Below, one piece after another: positions 25,716 through 34,202 of a DNA stretch of 64,000 nucleotides. Every line of letters starts with the position of its first letter. The first letter of the stretch is position 1. The translations under genes were made by a program, and so were the position numbers. Location: the NCBI GenBank assembly GCA_016787665.1, contig JAEUUC010000013.1:186001-250000 (forward strand), given 5' to 3'. This stretch comes from Cyclobacteriaceae bacterium. GTDB taxonomy: Bacteria; Bacteroidota; Bacteroidia; Cytophagales; Cyclobacteriaceae. Under the pieces are notes generated by a model. That model made no database searches, was not told the DNA's origin, and was given only the letters and a program-made list of their open reading frames with translations.

Positions 25716-25893
25716 GATTGCCGTTTACCGCATTTGAGCTCCCGGCCAAGCTGACCGGGATTTTACTGATTTCAATCGGTATAGGCTGTTTTTTAGTACA
25801 GAACTCCTGATAAATATTTGATTTTGTCCATTTAAGGGTCGAATTTTACCCTATTGATTTAAAAAACCACTACAAAATCTAACTACAGGGGTC

Positions 25894-27213
25894 ATGTCTA
25901 AACCAAAAACACGCTGGATTGTCATTTTTTCCATCATCGTAGTTGTTCAGTTCATCGTATTGTTTGACTCGGGACAGCCCCCGGCCGATGCAGCCGATAC
26001 CATTGACAAGGCCGATACCGCCTGGATGATTGTAGCCAGTGCATTCGTTCTGTTCATGACCCCCGGCCTTTCTTTTTTTTATGGCGGCATGGTCACTGCC
26101 AAGAATGTCATCTCCACCATGCTGCAAAGTTTTATTGCACTGGGTGTCATCAGCCTGTTGTGGTACCTGGTTGGGTTCAGCCTCGCCTTTGGCGATAGCA
26201 TCGGGGGCATTATTGGCAATCCGCTTACGTTTTTCGCCTTTCACAACGTGGGTCTAAACCCCCATCCGGCCTTGTCTCCAACTTTTCCCCTGCTTCTGTT
26301 CGCGTTGTTCCAACTGAAGTTTGCCATAATCACACCAGCGCTCATCACGGGTAGCTTTGCCGAGCGCGTCAAGTTTACGTCCTACCTCATCTTTATGTGC
26401 CTGTTCGCGATTTTCATCTACTCGCCTTTGGCCCACTGGACGTGGCATCCGGAAGGCTTTCTGCGAAAGTGGGGCGTGCTGGATTTTGCCGGTGGATCGG
26501 TCGTGCACATGTCGGCCGGATTTGCCGCATTGGCCGGGGCTTACATCCTGGGCAAGCGCGAAAATAATAATCACCAACCTGCGAATATTCCGTTCATTTT
26601 GCTGGGCACCGGCATGTTGTGGTTTGGCTGGTTTGGTTTCAATGCAGGAAGTGCCCTGGCGGCTAACGGGCTGGCCGTGCTGGCCTTTGCCACCACCAAC
26701 ATGGCATCAGCTTCGGCCATGATCACGTGGGTAATGTTCGATGCCCTGGTGGGCCGCAAGATTTCGGCCATGGGTGCGTGCATCGGGGCAGTCGTGGGGC
26801 TGGTAGCCATCACACCAGCTGCAGGGTTCGTCAACCTGGGCCAAAGTGTATTCATCGGTTTTGCAGCAGCGATCATCAGCAACCTGGCCGTATACTACAA
26901 ACAAAAGCGCACCTCGTTGGATGATACCCTGGATGTGTTCCCGTGCCACGGCATTGGAGGAATTGTGGGCATGATCCTGACGGCCGTTTTCGCGAAAGAT
27001 GTAGGGTTGATTTACGGACAAACCCAAACGTTTCTGTACCATTTGCTGGCGCTGGTGATTGTGGGCGGGTTCACCTTCGGTGGTTCCTACCTCATTTACA
27101 AGATCACCGGAAAGATCACGCGCTTGCGCGTATCACCGGAAGACGAGCGCATGGGCCTTGACATGTCGCAGCACAGCGAAACCATTCACCCGATGCGGGT
27201 TGAGGCTGCTTAG
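25894..27213 (+). CDS. amt: Ammonium transporter (Amt family)
   Basis: The 439-residue membrane protein conducts ammonium across the inner membrane. Amt landmarks are present: DTAWMIVASAFVLFMTPGLSFFYGGMV, GSFAERVKFTSYLIF, DFAGGSVVHMSAGFAALAGAY, WFGWFGFNAGSALAANG, and DVFPCHGIGGIVGMILT (pore histidines and the conserved Phe region). About 11 spans are expected after an N-terminal signal-like helix. No glnK/P-II gene is adjacent, which is unusual because amt-glnK pairs are common. A short AGGGT-N8-ACCCT inverted repeat lies upstream at 25835. Confidence 0.96.
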   Translation: MSKPKTRWIVIFSIIVVVQFIVLFDSGQPPADAADTIDKADTAWMIVASAFVLFMTPGLSFFYGGMVTAKNVISTMLQSFIALGVISLLWYLVGFSLAFGDSIGGIIGNPLTFFAFHNVGLNPHPALSPTFPLLLFALFQLKFAIITPALITGSFAERVKFTSYLIFMCLFAIFIYSPLAHWTWHPEGFLRKWGVLDFAGGSVVHMSAGFAALAGAYILGKRENNNHQPANIPFILLGTGMLWFGWFGFNAGSALAANGLAVLAFATTNMASASAMITWVMFDALVGRKISAMGACIGAVVGLVAITPAAGFVNLGQSVFIGFAAAIISNLAVYYKQKRTSLDDTLDVFPCHGIGGIVGMILTAVFAKDVGLIYGQTQTFLYHLLALVIVGGFTFGGSYLIYKITGKITRLRVSPEDERMGLDMSQHSETIHPMRVEAA

Positions 27214-27223
27214 TGGCTAACCG

Positions 27224-28090
27224 TTATTCGAATTCGAGATAGGGCAGGGCACGCCTGAGTTTAACCGTGTCCACCGCCCGAATCTCCTTCAACTGAGTCC
27301 AATCTTTGATGGCACCGTGCTGAAACCGGTACGCTATGATTAGCCGGCCGGGCACCAGCCCCACGTAGGGATGTTGCGAAAGATTTTTCTCGGGTGCGGA
27401 GTTGATCGGGATCTTGCGCGGCACAAAATCCGGGGAGACAAAAAACTTCATTTTCAGAAGGTCTACTACACCGCTGTCCAACCCGTAGACTTCATACAAT
27501 TGGTCGGTGCTGACATAACCCCCGAGTTTTTCGCGGTAGTTGATGATGCGCTGCGACAGTTTGGGACCTACACCATAAATGCTTTTCAATTGAACGGTAT
27601 CAGCTGTGTTCAAATCGTAAATGGGCTTGCTGTTGCCCGGTTTGATCTGCCGATGGGCATAGCCGAGTGTCTCCCGTTTGGGAATATCGATGAAGGGTTC
27701 CAGTTGCCGGTAAAAGGATTCGTTCATACCGTAGAGTTTCAGGAGTTCCTCCTTCTGCTCAATCGGATTTTTTTCGCGGTAGCGAATGAGGCGATCGGCC
27801 AGAAAGGATTTGAATCCCAACTCAATCAGCTCTTCGCGTGTGGCCGTGTTCGGATCGAACTTAAAAAATTGGGATTTGCCCGCGTCCGCGGATACCCGCG
27901 GTTCCAATCTCAAACTATCAAGAAGGGTGATGGACGGTGGGGTTACCGGAGTGGAACGAACCATCCAGAATTGATAGATCGGGACGGCAACGATGATGAA
28001 TGCCAGTAGCGGCAACAAGATTAACAACGCCCGGCTTTCGCTTTGGGAGAACCCAAATACGTTTCGCCACCAGGTTTGCCAGTTCGCCAT
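27224..28090 (-). CDS. Membrane-anchored ComEA-like helix-hairpin-helix protein
   Basis: About 288 residues. A single membrane anchor (about 20-40, LLILLPLLAFIIVAVPIY) is followed by tandem helix-hairpin-helix motifs: FDPNTATREELIELGFKSFLADRLIRYR (about 80-110), DLNTADTVQLKSIYGVGPKLSQRIINYR (about 158-190, the classical HhH signature) and a third repeat near 240-285. HhH motifs bind double-stranded DNA; ComEA is the periplasmic DNA receptor of natural transformation. In many Bacteroidota such proteins occur without a known competence phenotype. The ATG at 28090 (MANWQTWWRN) precedes the anchor sensibly. Confidence 0.85.
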   Translation of the reverse strand: MANWQTWWRNVFGFSQSESRALLILLPLLAFIIVAVPIYQFWMVRSTPVTPPSITLLDSLRLEPRVSADAGKSQFFKFDPNTATREELIELGFKSFLADRLIRYREKNPIEQKEELLKLYGMNESFYRQLEPFIDIPKRETLGYAHRQIKPGNSKPIYDLNTADTVQLKSIYGVGPKLSQRIINYREKLGGYVSTDQLYEVYGLDSGVVDLLKMKFFVSPDFVPRKIPINSAPEKNLSQHPYVGLVPGRLIIAYRFQHGAIKDWTQLKEIRAVDTVKLRRALPYLEFE

Positions 28091-28177
28091 AGACAGCGAT
28101 AAGTTAGGCGCCCGGCAAAATAAAAGCAAGTCGGGGGACCAACCACTCGAATGCAAGGCTGAAATCGTAGACCGAAA

Positions 28178-28684
28178 CTACTCGCTCTTGCAGATACCTA
28201 CACCCAGGCGGCCGCCCGATGAGGCTTTGTCTGTTGCTGCGGTACCAATATTGCCGGCAGCCAAAATGATGTCACGCCCGGCTCCTGTTTCCGAGAGGTG
28301 AACCTTAATTGATGCGTTGAGGGCAAGAATGCTAGTGTAGGTAACAGGCGTTTCATCCGCCCACTTCGTCAGGCTGGTCTCCGAAATGCCCGAGGCAGCC
28401 GATACCGGGCTGAGCAGAACCGCGATGTCGGCATCGGCCAGCGATAAATCCCCCAGGTGCAGGTGCACCGGGTGTTGGTCTTTACCACTGAGCCCATCCA
28501 GCTTTACAAGGGCGAAAACAGTTCCATCTTTTTTCTCCCGAAACGTGATGGTGCCGGAGGTAGGGTAAGCACTGCCGGGCAGCAGGGCATAGGTGGTTTC
28601 ATTTCCGGTAAACTCCGAAACCTCACTTTCTGGCTGGCAAGCCCAAGCCAGCGCCAACACCGTCAATATCGTCCACAGCCTCAT
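28178..28684 (-). CDS. Lipoprotein with CHRD-like domain
   Basis: About 168 residues. The lipobox LTVLALAWAC gives a lipid-modified Cys at residue 16. The mature region has TSGTITFREKKDGTVFALVKLDGLSGK, then the HxH motif HPVHLHLGDLSLADADIAVLL, similar to the CHRD (chordin-like) domain found in bacterial lipoproteins. The function is unknown. The start is the ATG at 28684; a TACCTTTC box (one mismatch to TAnnTTTG) lies at 28713-28720 on the - strand. Confidence 0.72.
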   Translation of the reverse strand: MRLWTILTVLALAWACQPESEVSEFTGNETTYALLPGSAYPTSGTITFREKKDGTVFALVKLDGLSGKDQHPVHLHLGDLSLADADIAVLLSPVSAASGISETSLTKWADETPVTYTSILALNASIKVHLSETGAGRDIILAAGNIGTAATDKASSGGRLGVGICKSE

Positions 28685-28816
28685 AGTCTTCACGGTTTTT
28701 TCCTGAAACATCGAAAGGTAAAATTTTATTCCCGAAAACACATGTTTAACGATCGGGATGGGGTTAAATTGGCCGGCCTTTCTGTTTTTTGGCACGAAAC
28801 TGGATATTTTAAGTCT

Positions 28817-30190
28817 ATGGCAAAAAAGCTTCTCTACCTGTTGTTCCTGGCGGTTGCGTGCAGCCCTTCGGCAACCACGGTCAAAACTGATGTGCAGAAT
28901 ACCCGCCCCGCCTGGCTTTCCGCCAAACCCCAGCAGTCCGGTTACTACATCGGCATAGGGCAGGGCATTAAGGATGGTACGAACAATTATATACAAGCAG
29001 CCAAAAAGAGCGCTTTCGAGGATTTGATCTCGGAGATAAAGGTCACCGTGTCCTCCAGTTCGGTACTCACCCAGATTGATGCGAATAAAGAGTTTCAGGA
29101 GAAATACGAGCAAATTATCCAGACCACCGCAGCGGATGACATTCAGGAGTTTGAGCAAGTTGATTCATGGGAGGACGAGAAGACGTACTGGGTTTATTAC
29201 CGCTTATCGCGCGAGCGTTACCGTCAAATCAAAGAAGAGCAAAAGCGAAATGCCATTACCCTCGGTATGGACTTCTTTGTAAAAGCCAAGCAGGCGGATC
29301 GGGCAGGCGAGCCGGTGCAGGCGTTGTCCTTTTACTACCAGGGTTTTCGGGCGCTTGAAAAATACCTGGCCGAGCCCATTCGCATCGACTTTGAAGGCAA
29401 GGAGATTTTGCTCACCAACGAGATTATTGCTTCGATGCAGTTTATTCTGGAGAAAATCCAATTGACCGCCAACCCTTCCGAGATCATGCTGAATCGGAGA
29501 ATGGTGCAAAACGATCAAACCGTTTTGGTCACCGCGTTGGATAAGTCCAGCAAGAAACCCGTTACCGATTTGCCCTTGCGGGCAGCCTTTGAAAAAGGGG
29601 CTGGCGATGTATTCCCGGACTACAAGACGGGACAGAACGGTCAGATCAAAGTTTTATTGACCAAAATCGGGTCGCGCGATATTGAGCAAAAGATTGGTGT
29701 ATCGGTTAACATGTTGAGTTTTGCGGGCGATCAACCCTCACCGGTGTATGCACTGGTATCATCCAAAATGGTAACACCCAAGGCTGTCATTCTCATGAAA
29801 GTGCAACGCCCGTTGGTTTACCTCTCGTCCATTGAAAAAAGTCTGGGAACGGATAAGTCTAACCAGCAACTTACCAATCGAGTGAAAAACTACCTCGCCA
29901 ATGCGGGTTTTGAGTTCACCGAACAAAAGGATAAAGCAGAGCTCTGGGTGGATATCAACAGTAACTCAGAAAAAGGTGCCCAATCAGGCAGCATCTTCAT
30001 TACCTATGTAACGGCCGTTATTCGCGTGTCGACAGTAAAGGATAACAAGGAGATTTATGCCACTACACTGGATCGCGTAAAAGGGTATAGCCTCGATTAC
30101 GAGCGAAGCAGCCAGGAGGCTTATAATAAGAGCCTGGAAACGCTGGAAAAGGAGAAATTGCCGGAACTGCTGAACGCGATTTTGCAGTGA
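28817..30190 (+). CDS. LPP20-like lipoprotein
   Basis: About 457 residues. The signal LLYLLFLAVACSP has a lipobox Cys. Residues about 30-140 match the LPP20 lipoprotein domain: RPAWLSAKPQQSGYYIGIGQG, AAKKSAFEDLISEIKVTVSSSS, WEDEKTYWVYYRLSRERYRQIKEEQK. The C-terminal part (about 300-457) includes a beta-rich segment and VKNYLANAGFEFTEQKDKAELWVDIN. LPP20-like proteins are surface or periplasmic lipoproteins of unknown function. It is divergent from the CHRD lipoprotein gene and followed by a smaller LPP20-like gene. Confidence 0.78.
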   Translation: MAKKLLYLLFLAVACSPSATTVKTDVQNTRPAWLSAKPQQSGYYIGIGQGIKDGTNNYIQAAKKSAFEDLISEIKVTVSSSSVLTQIDANKEFQEKYEQIIQTTAADDIQEFEQVDSWEDEKTYWVYYRLSRERYRQIKEEQKRNAITLGMDFFVKAKQADRAGEPVQALSFYYQGFRALEKYLAEPIRIDFEGKEILLTNEIIASMQFILEKIQLTANPSEIMLNRRMVQNDQTVLVTALDKSSKKPVTDLPLRAAFEKGAGDVFPDYKTGQNGQIKVLLTKIGSRDIEQKIGVSVNMLSFAGDQPSPVYALVSSKMVTPKAVILMKVQRPLVYLSSIEKSLGTDKSNQQLTNRVKNYLANAGFEFTEQKDKAELWVDINSNSEKGAQSGSIFITYVTAVIRVSTVKDNKEIYATTLDRVKGYSLDYERSSQEAYNKSLETLEKEKLPELLNAILQ

Positions 30191-30276
30191 TTTTTGGCTT
30201 TATTTGGCACAAATACCCCAAAAAAATAAACTGGCCCATAAATTGTATTTGCTAACTTGCACAACCAAACGTAAAA

Positions 30277-30852
30277 ATGGATATGAAAAACCTGTTTAGA
30301 CTTTCGACTTTCGTTGCCTTGCTGGCTGCCGTTGCTATGGTAGGCTGTAAAAAGGCTGAGAAACTGCCCAAGGGCGAAGAAGAAGTAAATATTCCTTGCT
30401 CGGGCCCTGATTACTTCACCTCTAACAAAGTATTCCGCGCCAATTCGTTGGGCGAGTCTCAAGATCTGGTGACATCCAAGAAGAAGGCCCTCACCAACGC
30501 CCGTAACGATCTGGCTCAGGCCATCAGCACTACGGTGAAGACGGTGACGGATAACTACGTGAACAGCCGCGAGATGAACAATAAAGAAGATGTGGAGGAG
30601 CGTTTTGAGAGCCTCAACCGCGAGGTGGTGGACCAGACGCTGACCGGCATCCGCACCATTTGCGAAAAGCAAGTGAAGACGTCTTCTGGTGCCTTCAAAA
30701 CCTATATCGCCATTGAGCTTTCAGCCGATGAACTGGTAAAGCAGTACAACGAGCGGTTGTCTAAAGATGAGCGTTTGAAGATTGACTACGACTACGAGAA
30801 GTTCAAGGAGACGTTCGATAAAGAAATGGAAAAGCGCTCGAAGGGTAACTAA
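30277..30852 (+). CDS. Small LPP20-like lipoprotein
   Basis: A 191-residue lipoprotein with signal and lipobox (FVALLAAVAMVGCKK, Cys at about residue 24). The body is helical and charged: SKKKALTNARNDLAQAISTTVKTV and FKTYIAIELSADELVKQYN, resembling the core of the LPP20-like domain in the preceding gene, where a conserved YxxYRL-type strand follows a long helix. A strong bidirectional terminator follows at 30872. The function is unknown. ATG at 30277 or 30283 (MKNLFR) may start it. Confidence 0.75.
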   Translation: MDMKNLFRLSTFVALLAAVAMVGCKKAEKLPKGEEEVNIPCSGPDYFTSNKVFRANSLGESQDLVTSKKKALTNARNDLAQAISTTVKTVTDNYVNSREMNNKEDVEERFESLNREVVDQTLTGIRTICEKQVKTSSGAFKTYIAIELSADELVKQYNERLSKDERLKIDYDYEKFKETFDKEMEKRSKGN

Positions 30853-30871
30853 GCGTTTGCTGTTCGATCAC

Positions 30872-30904
30872 AAAAAAAGCCTCCGCCATCGCGGGGGCTT
30901 TTTT
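30872..30904. terminator. Bidirectional rho-independent terminator
   Basis: A hairpin of GCCTCCGC and GCGGGGGC with loop CATC is flanked by seven A and six T, serving the convergent LPP20-like and SNF transporter genes. Confidence 0.88.
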
Positions 30905-30937
30905 CATGCCAAGTGTTGTTGAATAGGAAAGGGGTAG

Positions 30938-32308
30938 CTAGCTTCCAAACACCCCAAACATGTTCAAGATCACCAGTAGAATAATAACCGGACACAAAAA
31001 CCGAAGCGCGAAACGCCAGATACTGGCCGGTGAAAGCCCGAACAAGACGGGTGTGGTAAAACCGGGTGAGCCTTGCTGAATTTCGCCAACCAGTCGATCT
31101 GTCTTCATAAACCAACCGGTGTACAAACAGGTCGCCAGCACGACCACCATCATGAACAGCGTGCCGAAGAGATAGTCCATGATATCCATAAAACCGTGTT
31201 TTTCCGTTCCGAAAAGATTGAGTTGAAGCTCAGTGAAGAAAGGTGAGCTGCCGTTGGAAAGGGCAGAGGGAATACCGAAAAGGAATGCGACCACCGCCAC
31301 GGTCCAGGCCGCTTTCTTGCGCGACCATTTGCGCGTGTCCATAAAGTAAGCGGAAGGCGCCTCCAGCATGGAAATGGTAGATGTGATGGCGGCCAGAAAC
31401 AGCAGGAGGAAAAACAACGCACCTGCAATGTGGCCCAGCGGCATTTCCTGAAAGATATTCGCCAGTACGCTAAACACCAATGTGGGGCCCTCGCTGGGCG
31501 ACATGTTGAAGGCAAACACCGCAGGGAATACCATGAGGCCTGCCAGCAATGCCACGGATGTATCCATGGCGCCAACCCACAAACTGGATGTCACGATGTT
31601 CTGTGTTTTTGGCAAGTATGATCCATAGGTAATCATCATACCCCAACCTACGCCCAACGAGAAGAAGGCTTGGGTTAAAGCCTTAAGTGCTACCATGCCA
31701 GTGATCTTGGAAAAATCAGGGATGAGGTAATACTCTATTCCCTTTCCTGCACCTGGCAAAGTTACGCTTCTGATGATGACAATGATGAGAAGGATAAAAA
31801 GGGCCGGCATCATAATTTTGGCTGCTTTTTCAATTCCACCCGAAACGCCACCGAGTACGATTAGCACAGTAACTAAAATGACAAACGCACCCAGTGGCAC
31901 TACAATAGTCGGATCAGCAATAAACTCAGTAAACGAAGTGTGTAAGGAAAAAAGCGAGGTGAAGATGTAACCAACGGTCCACCCGGCAATGATGCTATAG
32001 TAGCTGAGCACCACGAACGTCACCATTAATGGCAGCACCCCAGCGAAGAATGTCCATAATGAGTTGGCACCGGTACTTTGAAAAGCCCCAACCGGGTTTT
32101 TGCCCGTAAGCCTGCCTAAAGCAATTTCATTGATGAGCATGGGGGCACCCACAAGCACAACGCAGCAAATGTAAACGAGCACAAAAGCGGCTCCGCCATT
32201 CTCGCCTGTGAGGTAGGGGAAGCGCCAGATATTCCCCAATCCCACGGCCGAGCCCGCGGCTGCCATGATAAATCCAAACTTCGATGCCCATTGTCCGCGT
32301 GCCGTCAT
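30938..32308 (-). CDS. Neurotransmitter:sodium symporter family (SNF/LeuT-like) transporter
   Basis: The 456-residue protein is an inner-membrane symporter. The first span holds the family signature AGSAVGLGNIWRFPYLTGENGG (about 18-39), where the unwound helix binds Na+ and substrate in LeuT. Further LeuT-fold features are APMLINEIALGR, FFSLGVGWGMMITYGSY and the helix with SMLEAPSAYFMD. Substrates of the family include amino acids and biogenic amines; the actual one is unknown. About 11-12 spans are expected. Confidence 0.92.
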   Translation of the reverse strand: MTARGQWASKFGFIMAAAGSAVGLGNIWRFPYLTGENGGAAFVLVYICCVVLVGAPMLINEIALGRLTGKNPVGAFQSTGANSLWTFFAGVLPLMVTFVVLSYYSIIAGWTVGYIFTSLFSLHTSFTEFIADPTIVVPLGAFVILVTVLIVLGGVSGGIEKAAKIMMPALFILLIIVIIRSVTLPGAGKGIEYYLIPDFSKITGMVALKALTQAFFSLGVGWGMMITYGSYLPKTQNIVTSSLWVGAMDTSVALLAGLMVFPAVFAFNMSPSEGPTLVFSVLANIFQEMPLGHIAGALFFLLLFLAAITSTISMLEAPSAYFMDTRKWSRKKAAWTVAVVAFLFGIPSALSNGSSPFFTELQLNLFGTEKHGFMDIMDYLFGTLFMMVVVLATCLYTGWFMKTDRLVGEIQQGSPGFTTPVLFGLSPASIWRFALRFLCPVIILLVILNMFGVFGS

Positions 32309-32352
32309 AGCGTAGTTGTTGTTAGTCGGCCAAGATTGAAAAAAGACCGGGG

Positions 32353-32376
32353 ATACGAAAGAGGAATTTTTCGTAT
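32353..32376. other. 8-bp inverted repeat upstream of the SNF transporter
   Basis: ATACGAAA and TTTCGTAT form a perfect inverted repeat with an 8-base centre between the SDR stop and the SNF transporter start. It could be an operator or a weak terminator hairpin; no T-run follows on either strand at once. Confidence 0.5.
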
Positions 32377-32384
32377 GCGGGCCG

Positions 32385-33281
32385 TCACTGTTGCCGTTTG
32401 GCCAGTTGATCGCGAATTAACGCCAACCCCTCGGTGAATGAATGGGGTTGATAGCCCAACTGAGTTTTTGCTTTGGTAATCACAAACCCGGTCTTAGGCG
32501 GCCGCCTGGCGGGCTGAGTGAAAGTGGAAGAGTCGGCTGTTTTGATTAATGAGGCATTGAGACCGAAAAATTCGGCAGTTTGCCGTGCAATGTCCAGCGG
32601 AGTCATCATTTCCTCACCGGATATGTGAAAAATTCCAGTGGCGTTTTTCTTTAGTGCCAGTACACAGGCTTGCGCGAGATCCTCGGCCAGGGTGGGTGTT
32701 CTCCATTGATCGTTAACCACCTGAATTGTTTTTCCCTCCTCCAGGCTTTTCTTGACCCACAGTACAATGTTGGAGCGACTCATGTCTTCGCTGACCCCAT
32801 AGACCAAGACGGTGCGCAGAATGGCCCACCGAAGCCCGGATTTTTGTACTACCTCTTCACCTGCCCGTTTACTCTCTCCATAAAAGTTAACGGGATTAGG
32901 CTGGGCCGATTCATCGAGTGGTCCGTGACTTCCATCGAAAATGAAATCCGTAGAGAGGTGAATAAAATGACAAAGGCGTGGTGCGTAACGGGTGAGATGG
33001 CCAACCGCGTCAACATTGGTTTTCCAGCAATTCTCCCGGTCAGTTTCACAGGCGTCCACTTGCGTCATCGCAGCCGTGTGGATGATGGCATCCGGCCGAT
33101 GCTGCTCCATAGCGTCCTGCACCTGCCGTTCGTCCGTGATGTCAAGCTTGTGAAAAACACCGCGGGTAAGTGGCAGCGGACGCTTGCCGGTGGCGATCAC
33201 GTGTACGCCCGGGTCGCGCTGTAACAATTGAACCAATTTCTGGCCCAGCAGCCCGTTTGCGCCTGTTACCAGTACATTCAC
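32385..33281 (-). CDS. dTDP-4-dehydrorhamnose reductase-like SDR oxidoreductase
   Basis: The 298-residue protein is an extended SDR of the RmlD subfamily. The Rossmann motif TGANGLLGQKLV (6-17), LDITDERQVQDAM, DAIIHTAAMTQVDACE, STDFIFDGSHGP and the catalytic YGESKRAGE (Tyr/Lys) are visible, as is the RmlD-like TGIFHISGEE. It may act on a nucleotide sugar for surface polysaccharide, but no other rml genes are adjacent, so a broader reductase role remains open. It starts 6 bases after the cyclophilin gene stop. Confidence 0.87.
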   Translation of the reverse strand: MNVLVTGANGLLGQKLVQLLQRDPGVHVIATGKRPLPLTRGVFHKLDITDERQVQDAMEQHRPDAIIHTAAMTQVDACETDRENCWKTNVDAVGHLTRYAPRLCHFIHLSTDFIFDGSHGPLDESAQPNPVNFYGESKRAGEEVVQKSGLRWAILRTVLVYGVSEDMSRSNIVLWVKKSLEEGKTIQVVNDQWRTPTLAEDLAQACVLALKKNATGIFHISGEEMMTPLDIARQTAEFFGLNASLIKTADSSTFTQPARRPPKTGFVITKAKTQLGYQPHSFTEGLALIRDQLAKRQQ

Positions 33282-33287
33282 CGGATT

Positions 33288-34163
33288 TTATTTTGAGTCA
33301 GGGTAGACGTAGCCAAACTCCTTAGTGATCTTCTTGCGCGACATTTCTTCTACCGTCACCGCCATGCGAATATCTTCCAACGGGCGGTCGGCCTGGTCGC
33401 GGGGCTGCGCAGCAATCGTATCAATCACCTCCAGACCCTTAATTACTTTACCAAAAACGGTGTAGCCGCCATCGAGGTGTGGCGCGCCACCCACAGTGGT
33501 ATAGGCTTTAATCATCTCGGGCGATATGTCTTTGGTTACTTTGATTCCGGTTTGTTGTTCAATTTCACCGGCCAGGGCAAACACGGCACGTTGATAGCCG
33601 GCCATGTCACCTTTCATGTAGATCGAATTCAGCGTATCAATCTTCGGCTTGTTGGCGGCATTCATCATCCACTGCTGGAAGGCCTGTCCGAACTTTGCCT
33701 GGTCGATTTTTAAGGCATCGAGATTCTCCTGCGTTACCACGGTGCCCTGTACCACGTAGAATTGGCTTCCGCTGGAGGCCTTCGTGGGATTGACCTGATC
33801 GCCCATGCGCGCAGCGGAGAGGGCACCTTTTTCGTGGAAGAATTTTGGATTAAACTCGGCATCTACCGTGTAGCCGGGCCCCCCTGAACCCAGCCGCTGC
33901 CCGGGTTGGGCCTGGCGCGAATCGGGGTCACCCCCCTGGATCATAAAACCCTGGATCACGCGGTGAAAGAGCAAACTGTCGAAGTAATGGTCTTTGGCCA
34001 GCTTAATGAAATTTTCCTTGTGTTTCGGGGTTTCATCGTACAGGATGGCCGTCATATCACCATACTTGGTTTTAATGGTCACCACATAATCATTTTTTTG
34101 GGCACAACTGGTCATCACAAAAAGAGCGGTTAAAAGGGTAAGAATGGGCAGAACGTTTTTCAT
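33288..34163 (-). CDS. Lipoprotein cyclophilin-type peptidyl-prolyl isomerase
   Basis: The 291-residue lipoprotein (lipobox FVMTSCAQ) catalyses cis-trans isomerisation at proline in the periplasm. Cyclophilin motifs are FHRVIQGFMIQGGDP, SSGSQFYVVQG, LDGGYTVFGKVIKG and VIDTIA. A roughly 70-90 residue insertion (about 145-225, including QQWMMNAANKPKIDTLNS) splits the domain; this longer form is common in Bacteroidota. A TATTTTTG box lies upstream at 34183-34190. Confidence 0.92.
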   Translation of the reverse strand: MKNVLPILTLLTALFVMTSCAQKNDYVVTIKTKYGDMTAILYDETPKHKENFIKLAKDHYFDSLLFHRVIQGFMIQGGDPDSRQAQPGQRLGSGGPGYTVDAEFNPKFFHEKGALSAARMGDQVNPTKASSGSQFYVVQGTVVTQENLDALKIDQAKFGQAFQQWMMNAANKPKIDTLNSIYMKGDMAGYQRAVFALAGEIEQQTGIKVTKDISPEMIKAYTTVGGAPHLDGGYTVFGKVIKGLEVIDTIAAQPRDQADRPLEDIRMAVTVEEMSRKKITKEFGYVYPDSK

Positions 34164-34182
34164 AGCGTAGAAAATTCGCGGG

Positions 34183-34190
34183 CAAAAATA
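34183..34190 (-). promoter_or_regulatory. Probable -7 promoter box (TATTTTTG on - strand)
   Basis: An exact TAnnTTTG match 19 bases before the cyclophilin start, in the 39-base gap after holB. The matching -33 was not identified. Confidence 0.45.
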
Positions 34191-34202
34191 CCAAAAGGTG
34201 CG

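Noticed and set aside
26254..26577. Antisense frame inside amt
   Set aside because: It is the reverse reading of a membrane protein gene and carries no recognisable domain.
28457..28816. N-terminal extension of the LPP20-like gene
   Set aside because: It overlaps the divergent CHRD lipoprotein gene and precedes a clear lipoprotein signal at 28817.
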